A stretch of DNA of 64,000 bases, taken from assembly GCF_003086795.1 (NCBI RefSeq), contig NZ_CP026003.1, positions 3,973,531-4,037,530 of the forward strand. The letters run 5' to 3'. The position numbers and the translations under genes were made by a program. Below are positions 11,255 through 20,143 of this stretch, piece by piece. The stretch comes from Stenotrophomonas sp. SAU14A_NAIMI4_5 (lineage in GTDB: Bacteria > Pseudomonadota > Gammaproteobacteria > Xanthomonadales > Xanthomonadaceae). Each line of letters starts with the position of its first letter. Within the stretch, counting starts at the first letter, position 1. A model generated the notes under the pieces. That model worked only from the letters and a program-made list of their open reading frames with translations, was not told the DNA's origin and ran no database searches.

Positions 11255-11461
11255 ATGCGTCTGCTGATTCCCGTCTGCCTGTCGGTCGCACTGCTGGCCG
11301 GTTGCCAGAAGCCCGCCCCGCCCAACCCCGAGAAGCCGCCGCAGCCGCAGGCGCTGGCCAAGGCCATCAACCAGCCGCTGGACCGCGCCAAGGACGTGAA
11401 GAAGACCGTGGACGCCGGTGCCGAGCGCGAGCGCAAGGCCGAGGCTGAAGCAACGCAGTAG
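11255..11461 (+). CDS. small lipoprotein
   Basis: 68 residues: [20 protein letters not shown] has a classical lipobox (LLAGC) with the lipidated cysteine at residue 17. The rest is Pro/Lys/Ala/Glu-rich and probably extended or helical ([36 protein letters not shown]). It is divergent from the SDR gene (110 bp apart). No known function. Confidence 0.75.
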   Translation: MRLLIPVCLSVALLAGCQKPAPPNPEKPPQPQALAKAINQPLDRAKDVKKTVDAGAERERKAEAEATQ

Positions 11462-11471
11462 CGGATGAGAG

Positions 11472-11542
11472 GTAGCGCCGGGCCATGCCCGGCGAGCGCG
11501 GAGCGCGGCCTCCAGAATCCGCCGGGCATGGCCCGGCGCTAC
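11472..11542. repeat. REP pair, GCGCCGGGC type
   Basis: GTAGCGCCGGGCCATGCCCG at 11472 faces its inverted partner GCCGGGCATGGCCCGGCGCT ending at 11542. Related single copies are at 35881 and 36317. Confidence 0.85.
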
Positions 11543-11550
11543 CAATAAAA

Positions 11551-11578
11551 AAAACGCCCGGCCGGAGCCGGGCGTTTT
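11551..11578. terminator. bidirectional intrinsic terminator
   Basis: AAAACGCCCGGC, loop CGGA, then GCCGGGCGTTTT. The A-run on one side and T-run on the other let it stop both the small lipoprotein transcript (+) and sppA (-), which converge here. Confidence 0.85.
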
Positions 11579-11597
11579 CATTACCAGCAAATGCCGG

Positions 11598-13520
11598 TCA
11601 GAACCCGCAGAAGCAGTACGCCAGTGCCTTCACCGGTGCACCGTTGCCCTTCTCGCGCGCGGCGTTCTCGACGAAGCGCAGCTGGGTGTCCACTTCAGGC
11701 ATCGTGCGCGCCAGCATCATCCGCGCCACGCCCGAATCGGCCAGCATCCAGGCACCGGCATGGCTGCCGGCGAACCCACTGATGAACTGCGCGAACGGGG
11801 TGGCGGGCTTCTCGATGTAGCGCACGCGGTACTTCTCGTCATTGCCCAGCTTGGCACGGCTGGCGGCGTCGGCCACGGCGTCCTTCATGCCGCCGAAGGC
11901 GTCGACCAGACCGCGCTCCTTGGCCTGCGCACCGCTCCAGACGCGGCCACGGGCCACTTCGTCGATGGCTTCGACCGGCTTCTTGCGGGCCTCGGCCACG
12001 CGACCGGTGAAGTCGGCATAGCCCTTGTTGATCACCGACTGGATGACCTGGCCCACGGCCGGGTCCATCGGGCGGGTGACATCGAAGGCACCGGCGAAGC
12101 GGGTCGTGCCCACGCCATCGGTGTGCACGCCGAACTTGTCCAGCGCGCGGCTGAAGTTGGGGATCATGCCGAAGATGCCGATCGAACCGGTGATGGTCGA
12201 CGGATCGGCATAGATGCGATCGGCGTTCATGCTGATCCAGTAACCACCGGAGGCGGCCAGGTCGCCCATCGACACCACCACCGGCTTGCCGGCGGCCTGC
12301 AGGGCCACCACTTCGCGGCGGATCTGCTCGGAGGCGAACACTTCACCGCCCGGCGAATCCACGCGCAGGACCACGGCCTTGACCTGGTCGTCGTCGCGCG
12401 CGGCGCGCAGCAGGGCCGAAGTCGACTCGCCACCGATGCGACCGGCCGGCAGGTCGCCGCCGCTGATCTCACCGGAGGCCACCACCACGGCCACCTGCGG
12501 ACGGTTGTCCACCGGGTTGCGGCGCGCGTCGAGCTGGCCCATGTACGAGGCGAAATCGATGTTGCGGAAGCCGCCATCAGCGTCTTCGTCGGCCACGCCG
12601 CGCTCGATCATCAGATCCTCGAATTCCTCGCGGGTCTTCAGCGCGGTCACCAGCTTCTGCTGCAGGGCGAACTTGGCCAGGTCACCACCGGCCGCGGCCA
12701 CGCCTTCGGGCAGCGTATCGATGCCCGCAGCCAGCTGTGCCGGATCGAGGCGGCGCGCCTTGGCGATGTCACCCAGGTAGCGCTGCCACACGTCGTTCAT
12801 CCAGAACAGGTCGGCTTCCTTGGACGCCGGCGAGGCCGCATCCAGCACGTACGGTTCGGCGGCGGACTTGTACTCGCCCACCTTGAACAGGTGCACGTCC
12901 ACGCCCAGCTTGTCCTGCAGGCCGGTGCGGAAGTACTGGCGGTAACGGCCCAGGCCCTCGAGCACCACCGACCCCATCGGGTCCAGGTAGACCTCGTCGG
13001 CCTGCGCGGCCAGCAGATACTGCGACTGGCCCATGCTCTGGCTGAAGGCCACGATCTGCTTGCCCGAGGCGCGCAGGTCCTGCAGCGCACCGGCCACTTC
13101 ACGCAGCGAGGCGAAGCCGGACGGCTGCAGCTTGTCCAGTTCCAGCACCACGCGTTCGATCTTCTTGTCGGCCTTGGCCGATTCGATCACGCGCAGCAGG
13201 TCGCGCAGCTGCACTTCCTCGGCACCGTTGTCGCCGACCGCCTTGGCCAGCGCGCGGCTGACCGGATCAGCGCTGTACTGCTCGACCAGACGGCCTTCCG
13301 GCGCGATGACCAGCGTGGTGCGGTCCTGCAGGGATTTGCTGGCGCCGGCACTCATGCCCGCAGCGACGATGAACATCACCACCACGAACAGCAGCAGGCC
13401 GAAGAACACCAGGTTGAGGATCAGCCTGCGGGTGAAATTCATCACGTCCCACAGCCCGATGAAGAAACCGGCGATGGGATTGCGATGCGCCGGGGGCAGC
13501 GGGGGCACGGGTTGGTTCAT
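11598..13520 (-). CDS. sppA: signal peptide peptidase SppA, long type
   Basis: Inner-membrane protease that degrades leftover signal peptides. 640 residues from the ATG at 13520 (GGAGCG ahead); the E. coli enzyme is about 618. One membrane helix near residues 30-55 (LILNLVFFGLLLFVVVMFIVAAG). Two peptidase S49 domains follow. The dyad is Lys218 (FKVGEYKSAAEPY) in the first domain and Ser424 (MGDLAASGGYW) in the second, matching K209/S409 of E. coli. The extreme C-terminus carries two cysteines (YCFCGF). It ends opposite the small lipoprotein across a shared terminator. Confidence 0.96.
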   Translation of the reverse strand: MNQPVPPLPPAHRNPIAGFFIGLWDVMNFTRRLILNLVFFGLLLFVVVMFIVAAGMSAGASKSLQDRTTLVIAPEGRLVEQYSADPVSRALAKAVGDNGAEEVQLRDLLRVIESAKADKKIERVVLELDKLQPSGFASLREVAGALQDLRASGKQIVAFSQSMGQSQYLLAAQADEVYLDPMGSVVLEGLGRYRQYFRTGLQDKLGVDVHLFKVGEYKSAAEPYVLDAASPASKEADLFWMNDVWQRYLGDIAKARRLDPAQLAAGIDTLPEGVAAAGGDLAKFALQQKLVTALKTREEFEDLMIERGVADEDADGGFRNIDFASYMGQLDARRNPVDNRPQVAVVVASGEISGGDLPAGRIGGESTSALLRAARDDDQVKAVVLRVDSPGGEVFASEQIRREVVALQAAGKPVVVSMGDLAASGGYWISMNADRIYADPSTITGSIGIFGMIPNFSRALDKFGVHTDGVGTTRFAGAFDVTRPMDPAVGQVIQSVINKGYADFTGRVAEARKKPVEAIDEVARGRVWSGAQAKERGLVDAFGGMKDAVADAASRAKLGNDEKYRVRYIEKPATPFAQFISGFAGSHAGAWMLADSGVARMMLARTMPEVDTQLRFVENAAREKGNGAPVKALAYCFCGF

Positions 13521-13602
13521 GGAGCGCTCCGGATGGCTTCTTGCCGTGGTAACAGCATAGCCGGTGCCGTGTAAGGCGGCATCGGACACAAGTCAGGGGT
13601 TC

Positions 13603-13628
13603 GCCCGTCACGGTCTGGCGTGACGGGC
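13603..13628. other. hairpin between sppA and the MATE gene
   Basis: GCCCGTCACG (13603-13612) pairs with CGTGACGGGC (13619-13628) around GTCTGG. It lies just past the MATE stop codon on the minus strand. No T-run, so it may protect the transcript 3' end rather than terminate. Confidence 0.45.
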
Positions 13629-13635
13629 ACGACGG

Positions 13636-15000
13636 TCATTCCAGGGCCGATTGACCGATGCGCAGGCTGCTGCGACGCAGGCGCCAGCCCATCAGGATGG
13701 CGGCGGCGGTCAGGCCGACGATCAGGCCGATCCACATGCCCTGCGGGCCCATGCCCAGGCCCAGGCCGAGCCCGGCACCGAGCGGCATGCCCAGGCCCCA
13801 GTACGCGAACATGGCGATGAACATCGGCACGCGCGTGTCCTTCAGCCCGCGCAGCGCGCCGGCCGACAGCACCTGGATGCCATCGGGGAACTGGAACGTG
13901 GCCGCGTACAGCAGCAGGGTCGAGGCGAGGCCGGCCACCGCGAGGTCATTGGTATAGACGCCGACGATGGCGTCGTGGCCGAACAGCAGCACCGCCGCGG
14001 ACAACGTCTGCGTGCCCATGATGATCGCGTAGCCGGCCCACGCCGCGCGGCGCACGCCGAAGCCATCGCCGCGGCCGACCGCATGGCCCACGCGCACGGT
14101 GGTGGCCTCGGCCACGCCCATCGGGATCATGAAGCACAGCTGCGCCACGTTGATCGCGATCTGGTGCGCAGCTGCTTCGTTGGCACCGAGGCGGCCGATC
14201 AGCAGCGCGGTGACAATGAACAGGCCGCCCTCCATCAGCACGGTGATGCCGATCGGCAGGCCGGTGCGCAGCAGGTCCCAGATCGCCGCCGGGCGCGGGC
14301 CCTCGAAGTGCGAGAACAGCTGCAGGTGGGCGAAGCGCTTGGTGAACCACAGGTAGGTGGCGAAGGCGATGGCCTGCAGCCACATCATCACCGCCGAGGC
14401 GATGCCCAGGCCTTCGGCGCCCATTTCCGGGAAGCCGAGCTTGCCGTTGGCCAGCACGTAGCCCATCGGCGCCAGCACCAGCAGGCCACCGAAGCCGAGC
14501 AGCATGGTCGGCAGCGTCCAGTGCATGCCCTCGCTGAGGTAGCGCATGCAGAAGTACAGGGTCAGCGCCGGACCACCCCAGCGCACCGCATGCAGGAAAG
14601 CGGTGGCCCCCGGCACGATGTCCGGGGCGATGCCGAAGGCCGGCAGCAGCGGCGGCACCACGGTGAGGAAGGTGAACATGATCAGGCCCAGGCCCAACGC
14701 CAGCCACAGCGCCTGGCGGAACAGCGGGCCGATCTCGCGCTCGCGGCCGGCGCCGTGCAGCTGCGACACCGAGGCGGTGAGCGAGATGAGCGTGCCGATC
14801 GGGATCAGCATCGGCAGCCACAGCAGGGCCGTACCGATGGTCACCGCGGCCAGGGTGGCGGTGGCGTGGTGGCCGGCAATGACGTTGTCGACGAAGGAGA
14901 TCAGACCGGTGGATACATGGCCCAGCACCAACGGCAGGGCGAGCAGACCGGTCGCGCCCACTTCCTTGCGGAAGCGCGGCGTGGAGGTTGCGGTAGACAT
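13636..15000 (-). CDS. MATE family efflux transporter
   Basis: 454 residues, twelve predicted membrane helices in two six-helix bundles. The N-terminal half has RKEVGATGLLALPLVLGHVSTGLISFVDNVIAG, typical of the NorM/MATE fold; the C-terminal half repeats it (LLRTGLPIGITVLMEGGLFIVTALLIGRLGANEAAAHQIAINV). MATE proteins export cationic drugs in exchange for Na+ or H+. Start taken at ATG 15000 (MSTATSTPRF); an upstream ATG at 15018 adds only six residues. Substrate unknown. Confidence 0.94.
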   Translation of the reverse strand: MSTATSTPRFRKEVGATGLLALPLVLGHVSTGLISFVDNVIAGHHATATLAAVTIGTALLWLPMLIPIGTLISLTASVSQLHGAGREREIGPLFRQALWLALGLGLIMFTFLTVVPPLLPAFGIAPDIVPGATAFLHAVRWGGPALTLYFCMRYLSEGMHWTLPTMLLGFGGLLVLAPMGYVLANGKLGFPEMGAEGLGIASAVMMWLQAIAFATYLWFTKRFAHLQLFSHFEGPRPAAIWDLLRTGLPIGITVLMEGGLFIVTALLIGRLGANEAAAHQIAINVAQLCFMIPMGVAEATTVRVGHAVGRGDGFGVRRAAWAGYAIIMGTQTLSAAVLLFGHDAIVGVYTNDLAVAGLASTLLLYAATFQFPDGIQVLSAGALRGLKDTRVPMFIAMFAYWGLGMPLGAGLGLGLGMGPQGMWIGLIVGLTAAAILMGWRLRRSSLRIGQSALE

Positions 15001-15093
15001 GGAAGTACAGGACGCCAACTACGGTTGCGCGCGAAGGGCACAGGCACCGGGTTGCGGCCGGCTATTTTACGGCCAAACGGTACCGCCCGCTGG

Positions 15094-15183
15094 GTAGCGT
15101 CGACCGTTGGTCGACTGCTCTTCACGTACACCCTCGGAAATTCACCGCGCTGTGCGCGGAAGTCGACCAACGGTCGACTCTAC
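15094..15183. repeat. SMAG/REP pair, GTCGACC-arm type
   Basis: GTAGCGTCGACCGTTGGTCG at 15094 and the inverted partner GTCGACCAACGGTCGACTCT up to 15183, separated by a spacer longer than in the 1678 copy. The right end supplies the TAG stop of the DUF3106 gene (15180-15182, minus strand). Confidence 0.9.
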
Positions 15184-15755
15184 TGGCCGGCCTGGCGCTT
15201 GAGCCAGGCGTCGCGTTCGGCGGCTGGCACGGCGAGGAAGGCGCTGCGCACGGCATCGCGTTCCTGCGGCGGGGTGCGCTGGGCCACCAGCGTCAATTGC
15301 GTCAACTGCGCGGGGCTGAGTTGGCGCAGCGCGGCCAGTGCGGCCTCGCGCTGCTCCGGCGGCACCAGGCCGAACAGGCCGTGCAGCTTGGGGAACTGCA
15401 TGCCCAGCTGCGGCCCCAGCCGCCAGCCATCGCGGAAGGACTGGTCCTGGGCCTGGAACTGCTCGCGCAGGCGCTGCTGCTGTTCGGCCGGCAGCGCGGC
15501 AAAGCGGGCGGCCGCCTGGCGGATGCGCTCGCGCTCGCCCTCCGGCAACGCCTTCAACGACGCATAGTCGGCGCGACGCTGGCGCTGCTGCTCCGGGCTG
15601 AGCTGGGCAAAGGCAGCGGGCGAACCCGTATCGGCCACCGGCGCCGGCGTTGCACCGGGCGCTGCCGGCGGCAGCGGTACTTCCAGCGAGGGCGGCGCGG
15701 CGGCCAGCGACAACGGCAGGGCCAGCAGCACGCTGGCAAGCAGGAATTTATTCAT
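15180..15755 (-). CDS. DUF3106 domain exported protein
   Basis: 191 residues. Signal peptide MNKFLLASVLLALPLSLAAA, a proline-rich linker, then a helical region with repeats of the type LSPEQQRQRRADYASLKALPEGERERIRQAAARFAALPAEQQQRLREQFQ, the DUF3106 pattern. A second similar block (LPPEQREAALAALRQLSPAQL..) follows. Likely periplasmic; function unknown. Its start codon overlaps the last 8 bases of the upstream gene (15748), so translation of the two is probably coupled. Confidence 0.82.
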   Translation of the reverse strand: MNKFLLASVLLALPLSLAAAPPSLEVPLPPAAPGATPAPVADTGSPAAFAQLSPEQQRQRRADYASLKALPEGERERIRQAAARFAALPAEQQQRLREQFQAQDQSFRDGWRLGPQLGMQFPKLHGLFGLVPPEQREAALAALRQLSPAQLTQLTLVAQRTPPQERDAVRSAFLAVPAAERDAWLKRQAGQ

Positions 15756-16746
15756 CGGCAGCAGCGGTTTCCAGCGCGGCACCGACCGGCTCGGGGCGGG
15801 TCGGCTTGGGTTCGGATTCATCCACCGGCAGCGGGCCGCCCGCGGCGCTCCACGCATACAGGTCGGCGTCAGCGGCCAGCGGATAGTCGCGGTCGGCCAG
15901 CATGGCGGCGTCCTCGGCCGCGTGGCCATCGGCGGCAGCGGTCGGCTGCACCTCGCTGGCCGGCAGGGATTCAACCGTGACCGGGCCGGACTCGGCGACC
16001 ACGCCTTCCGGCAGCGGCGCATCGCTGGCCGTCGCGTGGTGCTGCCAGTAGCGCCAGCCCAGGGCGGCCGCCAGCAGTACTGCCACCGTCACCAGCAGGA
16101 TGACCGGGCCGCGCCAGCGCGGCGCACCGGTGTTGGGGCGGCGGCGCTTGGGCGCGCTGCGCTCGTCGCGCTCCGGCGTGCGCCAGCTGGCCGTAGGGGG
16201 CTGGTTGTTCGCGGCCGGTGCCGAAGGCTGCTGCAGCTGCTGCAGGCGCTTGGCCGGCAGATCGCGGATGCGCAGCTGCACCTGCTCGGCCAGGCCGCGC
16301 CACGCCGCGGCGTCGGGCTGGCCGTGGGCGTCGCGCGGGCAGGCGGCGGCCAGCAGCTGCTGGTAGCCGTCTTCATCGATATCCAGCACACGGGTGGCAA
16401 TGCCTTCATCCAGGCTGCCACCGACCCGCAGCAGCAGGGCCAGGCGCGGCAGCGGCGGCATGTCGCCCAAGGCGGCCAGCGACGGCGGCCACTGCCCGGC
16501 AGCCGGCTCGCGCAGCGCCTGGCGCTGGCCCAGCAGGGTCCAGAAACGGGTCGGCCACTGCGCCATCGGCAGGTCGCTGGCCACGGCGGAGAAAGCGCGC
16601 ATCACCGCGACCAGGGTCTGCTCGGCGCGGGCGGGGTCACCGCACTGCAGCTCGGCAACCACCAGCGCGCGGCGTTCGACGCCACGCAGGAACGCCGACA
16701 GCGCGCCGGCCGCGGTCGAGGAAACAGGGGCGGGCACAGCCGTCAT
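15748..16746 (-). CDS. membrane protein with a degenerate ECF-sigma-like N-terminus
   Basis: 332 residues. The N-terminal 190 residues have a weak ECF sigma look: AFLRGVERRALVVAELQCGDPARAEQTLVAVMRAF resembles region 2, and LPRLALLLRVGGSLDEGIATRVLDIDEDGYQQLLAAA resembles region 4 with its recognition helix. A basic linker, one membrane helix (about 214-236, VILLVTVAVLLAAALGW) and an acidic periplasmic tail of about 95 residues follow. It overlaps the DUF3106 gene. A sigma or anti-sigma-like membrane regulator of an envelope response is possible; the family assignment is by eye and uncertain. Confidence 0.6.
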   Translation of the reverse strand: MTAVPAPVSSTAAGALSAFLRGVERRALVVAELQCGDPARAEQTLVAVMRAFSAVASDLPMAQWPTRFWTLLGQRQALREPAAGQWPPSLAALGDMPPLPRLALLLRVGGSLDEGIATRVLDIDEDGYQQLLAAACPRDAHGQPDAAAWRGLAEQVQLRIRDLPAKRLQQLQQPSAPAANNQPPTASWRTPERDERSAPKRRRPNTGAPRWRGPVILLVTVAVLLAAALGWRYWQHHATASDAPLPEGVVAESGPVTVESLPASEVQPTAAADGHAAEDAAMLADRDYPLAADADLYAWSAAGGPLPVDESEPKPTRPEPVGAALETAAADE

Positions 16747-17160
16747 CGGTTACTCCAAAGGTCTGCGGGCATGATAGCGGCAGCCCATCGGCGGCCGGCA
16801 GGACTTGCGCCCACGGGCACTTCGTGCTGCAGGTTGTGCACAGCATCAATGCGGTCCCCGGCCGAATCGTCGTGAAGCCGCGGATTCACCTTGTTTCAGC
16901 AATGTTTCACAATCAAATCATTGATTTTATTGATGTTTTAAGTATGGCTATTTTTTGACCAACCCGAGTGTAAAGCCGTCGCCATCGGCCTCAGACGCCC
17001 CCGTCGACCGGTAACGCACAACGTTATCCACAGAAGATGTGGATAAGACTGAATCTCTAATAGCCACCGATATTTAGGTGACATTTATGATTGCGCGGCA
17101 GGCGCGGGCGACGTGATCGCCTCTGCCATCGGCCCCCGCCCCGCCCGTTACACTGCCCCG
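16747..17160. promoter_or_regulatory. AT-rich gap upstream of priA
   Basis: 414 bp without a gene, divergent between 15748 and priA. Bases about 16885-16965 are strikingly AT-rich for this genome (CAAATCATTGATTTTATTG, then TTTTAAGTATGG and ATTTTTTG). Two consensus DnaA boxes follow about 60 bp later (separate entry), and a weaker box-like TTGTGCACA lies at 16834-16842. The promoters of both flanking genes must lie here. Confidence 0.6.
17024..17046. promoter_or_regulatory. two inverted consensus DnaA boxes
   Basis: TTATCCACA at 17024-17032 and its exact reverse complement TGTGGATAA at 17038-17046, five bases apart. Both match the 9-mer DnaA box perfectly. They lie 115 bp before the priA start, so DnaA could couple priA expression to initiation or use the site as a titration locus. 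Confidence 0.7.
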
Positions 17161-19338
17161 ATGCTCGCCCCCATCCCGACCCTGCAGGTCGCCCTGCCCG
17201 TCCCGCTGCCGCGCCTGTTCGACTACCTGCCCCCGGAAGGTCCGGGCCCGGCCGTGCCGGTCGGTTGCCGCCTGAAGGTCCCGTTCGGCAACCGCGAGCT
17301 GGTGGGGATGGTGGCCGGCCACGGCCAGGTGGACGACGGCCAGGGCCTGCGCCAGGCGCTGACCTGGTGCGATCCGCAGCCGCTGCTGCAGGGCGAGCTG
17401 TGGCAGAGCCTGCAGTGGCTGGCCCGCTACACCCATTCACCGTTGGGCGAAGTGGTGAACACCGCCCTGCCCGGCCCGCTGCGGCACGGCGAGGCCCTGC
17501 CCGACACCCACCACTGGGGCTGGCAGCTGACCGCCGCCGGCCAGGCCCAGCGCGAAAAGCTGCGCGCCGGCACCCGCCCGCGGCAACTGGCCGAACTGCT
17601 GGGCGAGGCCGTGGTCGACGAAGACGTGCTGGGCGCGCGCATGGAGGACTGGCGCACCGCCGCACGCAGCCTGGCCAAGCGCGAGCTGGCCGAGCGCGTG
17701 GCCCTGAGCGTGGCGCCGCAGCATGCGCAGCCCCTGCCCGGCCCCACCCTCAACCCGGAACAGGCCGAGGCCGTGGCCGCGATCACCGCTGCCGACGGCT
17801 TCCATGCCTTCCTGCTGGACGGGGTGACCGGCAGCGGCAAGACCGAGGTCTACCTGCAGGCCATCATCCACTGCCTGGCGCAGGGGAAACAGGCGCTGGT
17901 GCTGGTGCCGGAAATCGGCCTGACCCCGCAGACCCTGGCGCGCTTCCGTGGCCGCCTCGGCATCGCGGTGCATGCGCTGCATTCGGGCTTGAACGACAAC
18001 GAACGCGCGCGCGTCTGGGCCGGGGCCTCGCGCGGCGAAGCGAGGGTGATCGTCGGCACCCGGTCGGCGGTGTTCACCCCACTGCCGCAGGCCGGCCTGC
18101 TGATCGTCGACGAGGAACATGACGGCAGCTACAAGCAGCAGGACGGCATCCGCTACCACGCCCGCGATTTCGCCCTGGTGCGGGCCAAGGCGCTGGGCAT
18201 CCCGGTGCTGCTGGGCAGCGCCACACCGTCGCTGGAAACCCTGCACAACGCCTATGCCGGCCGCTACACCCACCTGCGCCTGAAGCAGCGCGCCGGTGAT
18301 GCGCGGCCGCCACGCGTGCGCATCCTCGATGTGCGCAAGCGGCCGCTGCACGATGGCCTGTCCGCCGATGTGCTGGCCGGTATCGGCGAACACCTGCAGC
18401 GTGGCCAGCAGGTGCTGGTGTTCAAGAACCGCCGTGGCTACGCGCCGGTACTGCTGTGCCACGACTGCGGCTGGACCGCGCCATGCCAGCGCTGCGATGC
18501 GCCGATGACCGTACATGGCGGCGGCCGTCGCCTGCAGTGCCACCACTGCGGTGCGCGGCAGCCGGCGCCCCTGGCCTGCCCGGCCTGCGGCAGCCTCGCG
18601 CTGCAGCCGCAGGGCATCGGCACCGAGCGCCTGGAAGAGCACCTGGTCAGCGCCTTTGCCGATTATCCGGTGGTGCGCATCGACCGCGGCACCACCTCGC
18701 GCCGCGATGCGCTGGAACAGCAGCTGGCGAAGCTGGGCGACCAGCCCGGCATCCTGGTCGGCACGCAGATCCTGGCCAAGGGCCACGACCTGCCCAAGTT
18801 GACCCTGGTGGTGGTGGTGGGCATCGACGAAGGCCTGTTCTCGGCCGACTTCCGCGCCAGCGAGAAGCTGGCCCAGCAGCTGATCCAGGTGGCCGGCCGC
18901 GCTGGTCGCGCGCGCGATCCTGGCGAGGTCTGGCTGCAGACCCACCACCCGGGGCACCCGTTGCTGGAAACCCTGGTGAGCGGTGGCTACCACCCGTTCG
19001 CACAGGCCGAATTGAACCAGCGCCAGGCCGCCGGCTTCCCGCCGTTCGCACACCTGGCGCTGATGCGTGCCGAAGCGCAGCAGCTTGAACATGCGAACGC
19101 CTTCCTGCTGGCGGCGCGGCAGCTGCTGGGCGAGCAGAACGTGGTGGAGGCCTATGGGCCGATGCCGGCGCCGATGCCGCGTCGCGCCGGTTACCAGCGC
19201 ACGCAGCTGCTGCTGTCCGCGCTGCAGCGGCCGCCGCTGCATGGCGTGCTGGCCCAGCTGGTGCCGCAGCTGTACGCGCTGCCGGAGGCGCGCAAGGTGC
19301 GCTGGTCGCTGGATGTGGATCCGACGGATCTGTATTGA
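17161..19338 (+). CDS. priA: primosomal protein N', replication restart helicase PriA
   Basis: Recognises stalled forks and reloads the replicative helicase. 725 residues from ATG 17161 (E. coli 732); an upstream in-frame ATG at 17113 adds 16 unlikely residues. The N-terminal 3'-DNA-binding domain (IPTLQVALPVPLPRLFDYLPPEG) is followed by the helicase core: Walker A LLDGVTGSGKTEVYL near residue 223, Walker B DEEHDGSYKQ, GSATPSLET. The zinc domain starts near residue 433 with paired Cys motifs (CHDCGW, CQRCDAP, CHHCGA, CPACGS). The C-terminal half has GTQILAKGHD and QVAGRAGRA. The DnaA boxes upstream suggest initiation-linked control. Confidence 0.97.
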   Translation: MLAPIPTLQVALPVPLPRLFDYLPPEGPGPAVPVGCRLKVPFGNRELVGMVAGHGQVDDGQGLRQALTWCDPQPLLQGELWQSLQWLARYTHSPLGEVVNTALPGPLRHGEALPDTHHWGWQLTAAGQAQREKLRAGTRPRQLAELLGEAVVDEDVLGARMEDWRTAARSLAKRELAERVALSVAPQHAQPLPGPTLNPEQAEAVAAITAADGFHAFLLDGVTGSGKTEVYLQAIIHCLAQGKQALVLVPEIGLTPQTLARFRGRLGIAVHALHSGLNDNERARVWAGASRGEARVIVGTRSAVFTPLPQAGLLIVDEEHDGSYKQQDGIRYHARDFALVRAKALGIPVLLGSATPSLETLHNAYAGRYTHLRLKQRAGDARPPRVRILDVRKRPLHDGLSADVLAGIGEHLQRGQQVLVFKNRRGYAPVLLCHDCGWTAPCQRCDAPMTVHGGGRRLQCHHCGARQPAPLACPACGSLALQPQGIGTERLEEHLVSAFADYPVVRIDRGTTSRRDALEQQLAKLGDQPGILVGTQILAKGHDLPKLTLVVVVGIDEGLFSADFRASEKLAQQLIQVAGRAGRARDPGEVWLQTHHPGHPLLETLVSGGYHPFAQAELNQRQAAGFPPFAHLALMRAEAQQLEHANAFLLAARQLLGEQNVVEAYGPMPAPMPRRAGYQRTQLLLSALQRPPLHGVLAQLVPQLYALPEARKVRWSLDVDPTDLY

Positions 19339-19348
19339 GGCCTGCCAT

Positions 19349-19432
19349 GGGGTCAGAGCCCTCTCTGCGAGAGGGATCCGACCCCTTGGCTATCGGGGTC
19401 GGATCCCACCCCAAGGGTGGGCTCCGACCCCG
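19349..19432. repeat. two GGGTCAGAGCCC-type repeat units
   Basis: Unit one at 19349-19385 (GGGGTCAGAGCCCTCTCTG..). Unit two, inverted, at 19395-19432 (GGGGTCGGATCCCACCCC..). They separate priA from the convergent GST gene. Confidence 0.85.
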
Positions 19433-19443
19433 GTCGCCACCGC

Positions 19444-20064
19444 TTACGTCAGCGGTGACATCACGCCGCGCTGGTACGCCGGGCGCTCGCGCAGGCGGGC
19501 ATACCAGTCGGCCAGGTTCGGCAGGTCGGGGCGCTGGATCGGCAGTTCGAACCAGGCATAGATCAACGAACCCAGCGGGATGTCGCCCATCGCGAACTTC
19601 TCGCCCGACAGCCACGGCTGCCTGCCCAGGGTCTCATCGGCCATCTTCAGGTAATCACCGGCGCGCACGATGGCGGCGTTGATGCGCGCTTCATCGCGGT
19701 CGGCCGGCGCGGTGCGCATGATGCCCCAGATCAGTTCGGAGTACAGCGCAGCCATCCGCGAGGTGCTCCAGTCCATCCACTTCTCGGCCTGCGCACGTTC
19801 CATCGCATCTTCGGCGTACAGCGTGCCCAGCGAATAGCGCGCGCTCAGGTAGCGCACGATGGTGTTCGATTCCCACAGCGGCAGGCCGTGGTCTTCGATC
19901 ACCGGCACCAGGCTGTTGGGATTCATCGCCACGTATTCGGCCGACTGCGTGCCGCCATGGCTGCCACCCACTTCGATGGATTCGTACGGCAGCCCGATTT
20001 CTTCGGCGCACCACAGCACCTTGCGGACATTGCTGGAATTGCGGCGGCCCCAGATCTTCAACAT
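19444..20064 (-). CDS. glutathione S-transferase family protein
   Basis: 206 residues from ATG 20064, preceded by AGGGAAA. Thioredoxin-like N-terminal domain (KIWGRRNSSNVRKVLWCAEEIGLPYE; NPNSLVPVIEDHGLPLWESNTIVRYL, the glutathione-binding part with the cis-proline and ES pair). Helical C-terminal domain (WLSGEKFAMGDIPLGSLIYAWF). Typical of bacterial GSTs of the theta/YfcG-like type that conjugate or reduce electrophiles. Substrate not readable. Confidence 0.92.
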   Translation of the reverse strand: MLKIWGRRNSSNVRKVLWCAEEIGLPYESIEVGGSHGGTQSAEYVAMNPNSLVPVIEDHGLPLWESNTIVRYLSARYSLGTLYAEDAMERAQAEKWMDWSTSRMAALYSELIWGIMRTAPADRDEARINAAIVRAGDYLKMADETLGRQPWLSGEKFAMGDIPLGSLIYAWFELPIQRPDLPNLADWYARLRERPAYQRGVMSPLT

Positions 20065-20143
20065 TGCGGATTTCCCTGCCTGCAGCGGTGCGCCACGGTG
20101 GCGCGGAAACGCTACGATACGCCCATCCACAGGGAGAGACGAC

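Noticed and set aside
16885..17046. A second chromosomal replication origin
   Set aside because: Only two consensus DnaA boxes, no dnaA/dnaN or gidA neighbourhood. Kept as a regulatory observation, not called an origin.
17437..19242. 601-residue minus-strand frame opposite priA
   Set aside because: Shadow of priA; no family similarity and no ribosome-binding site.
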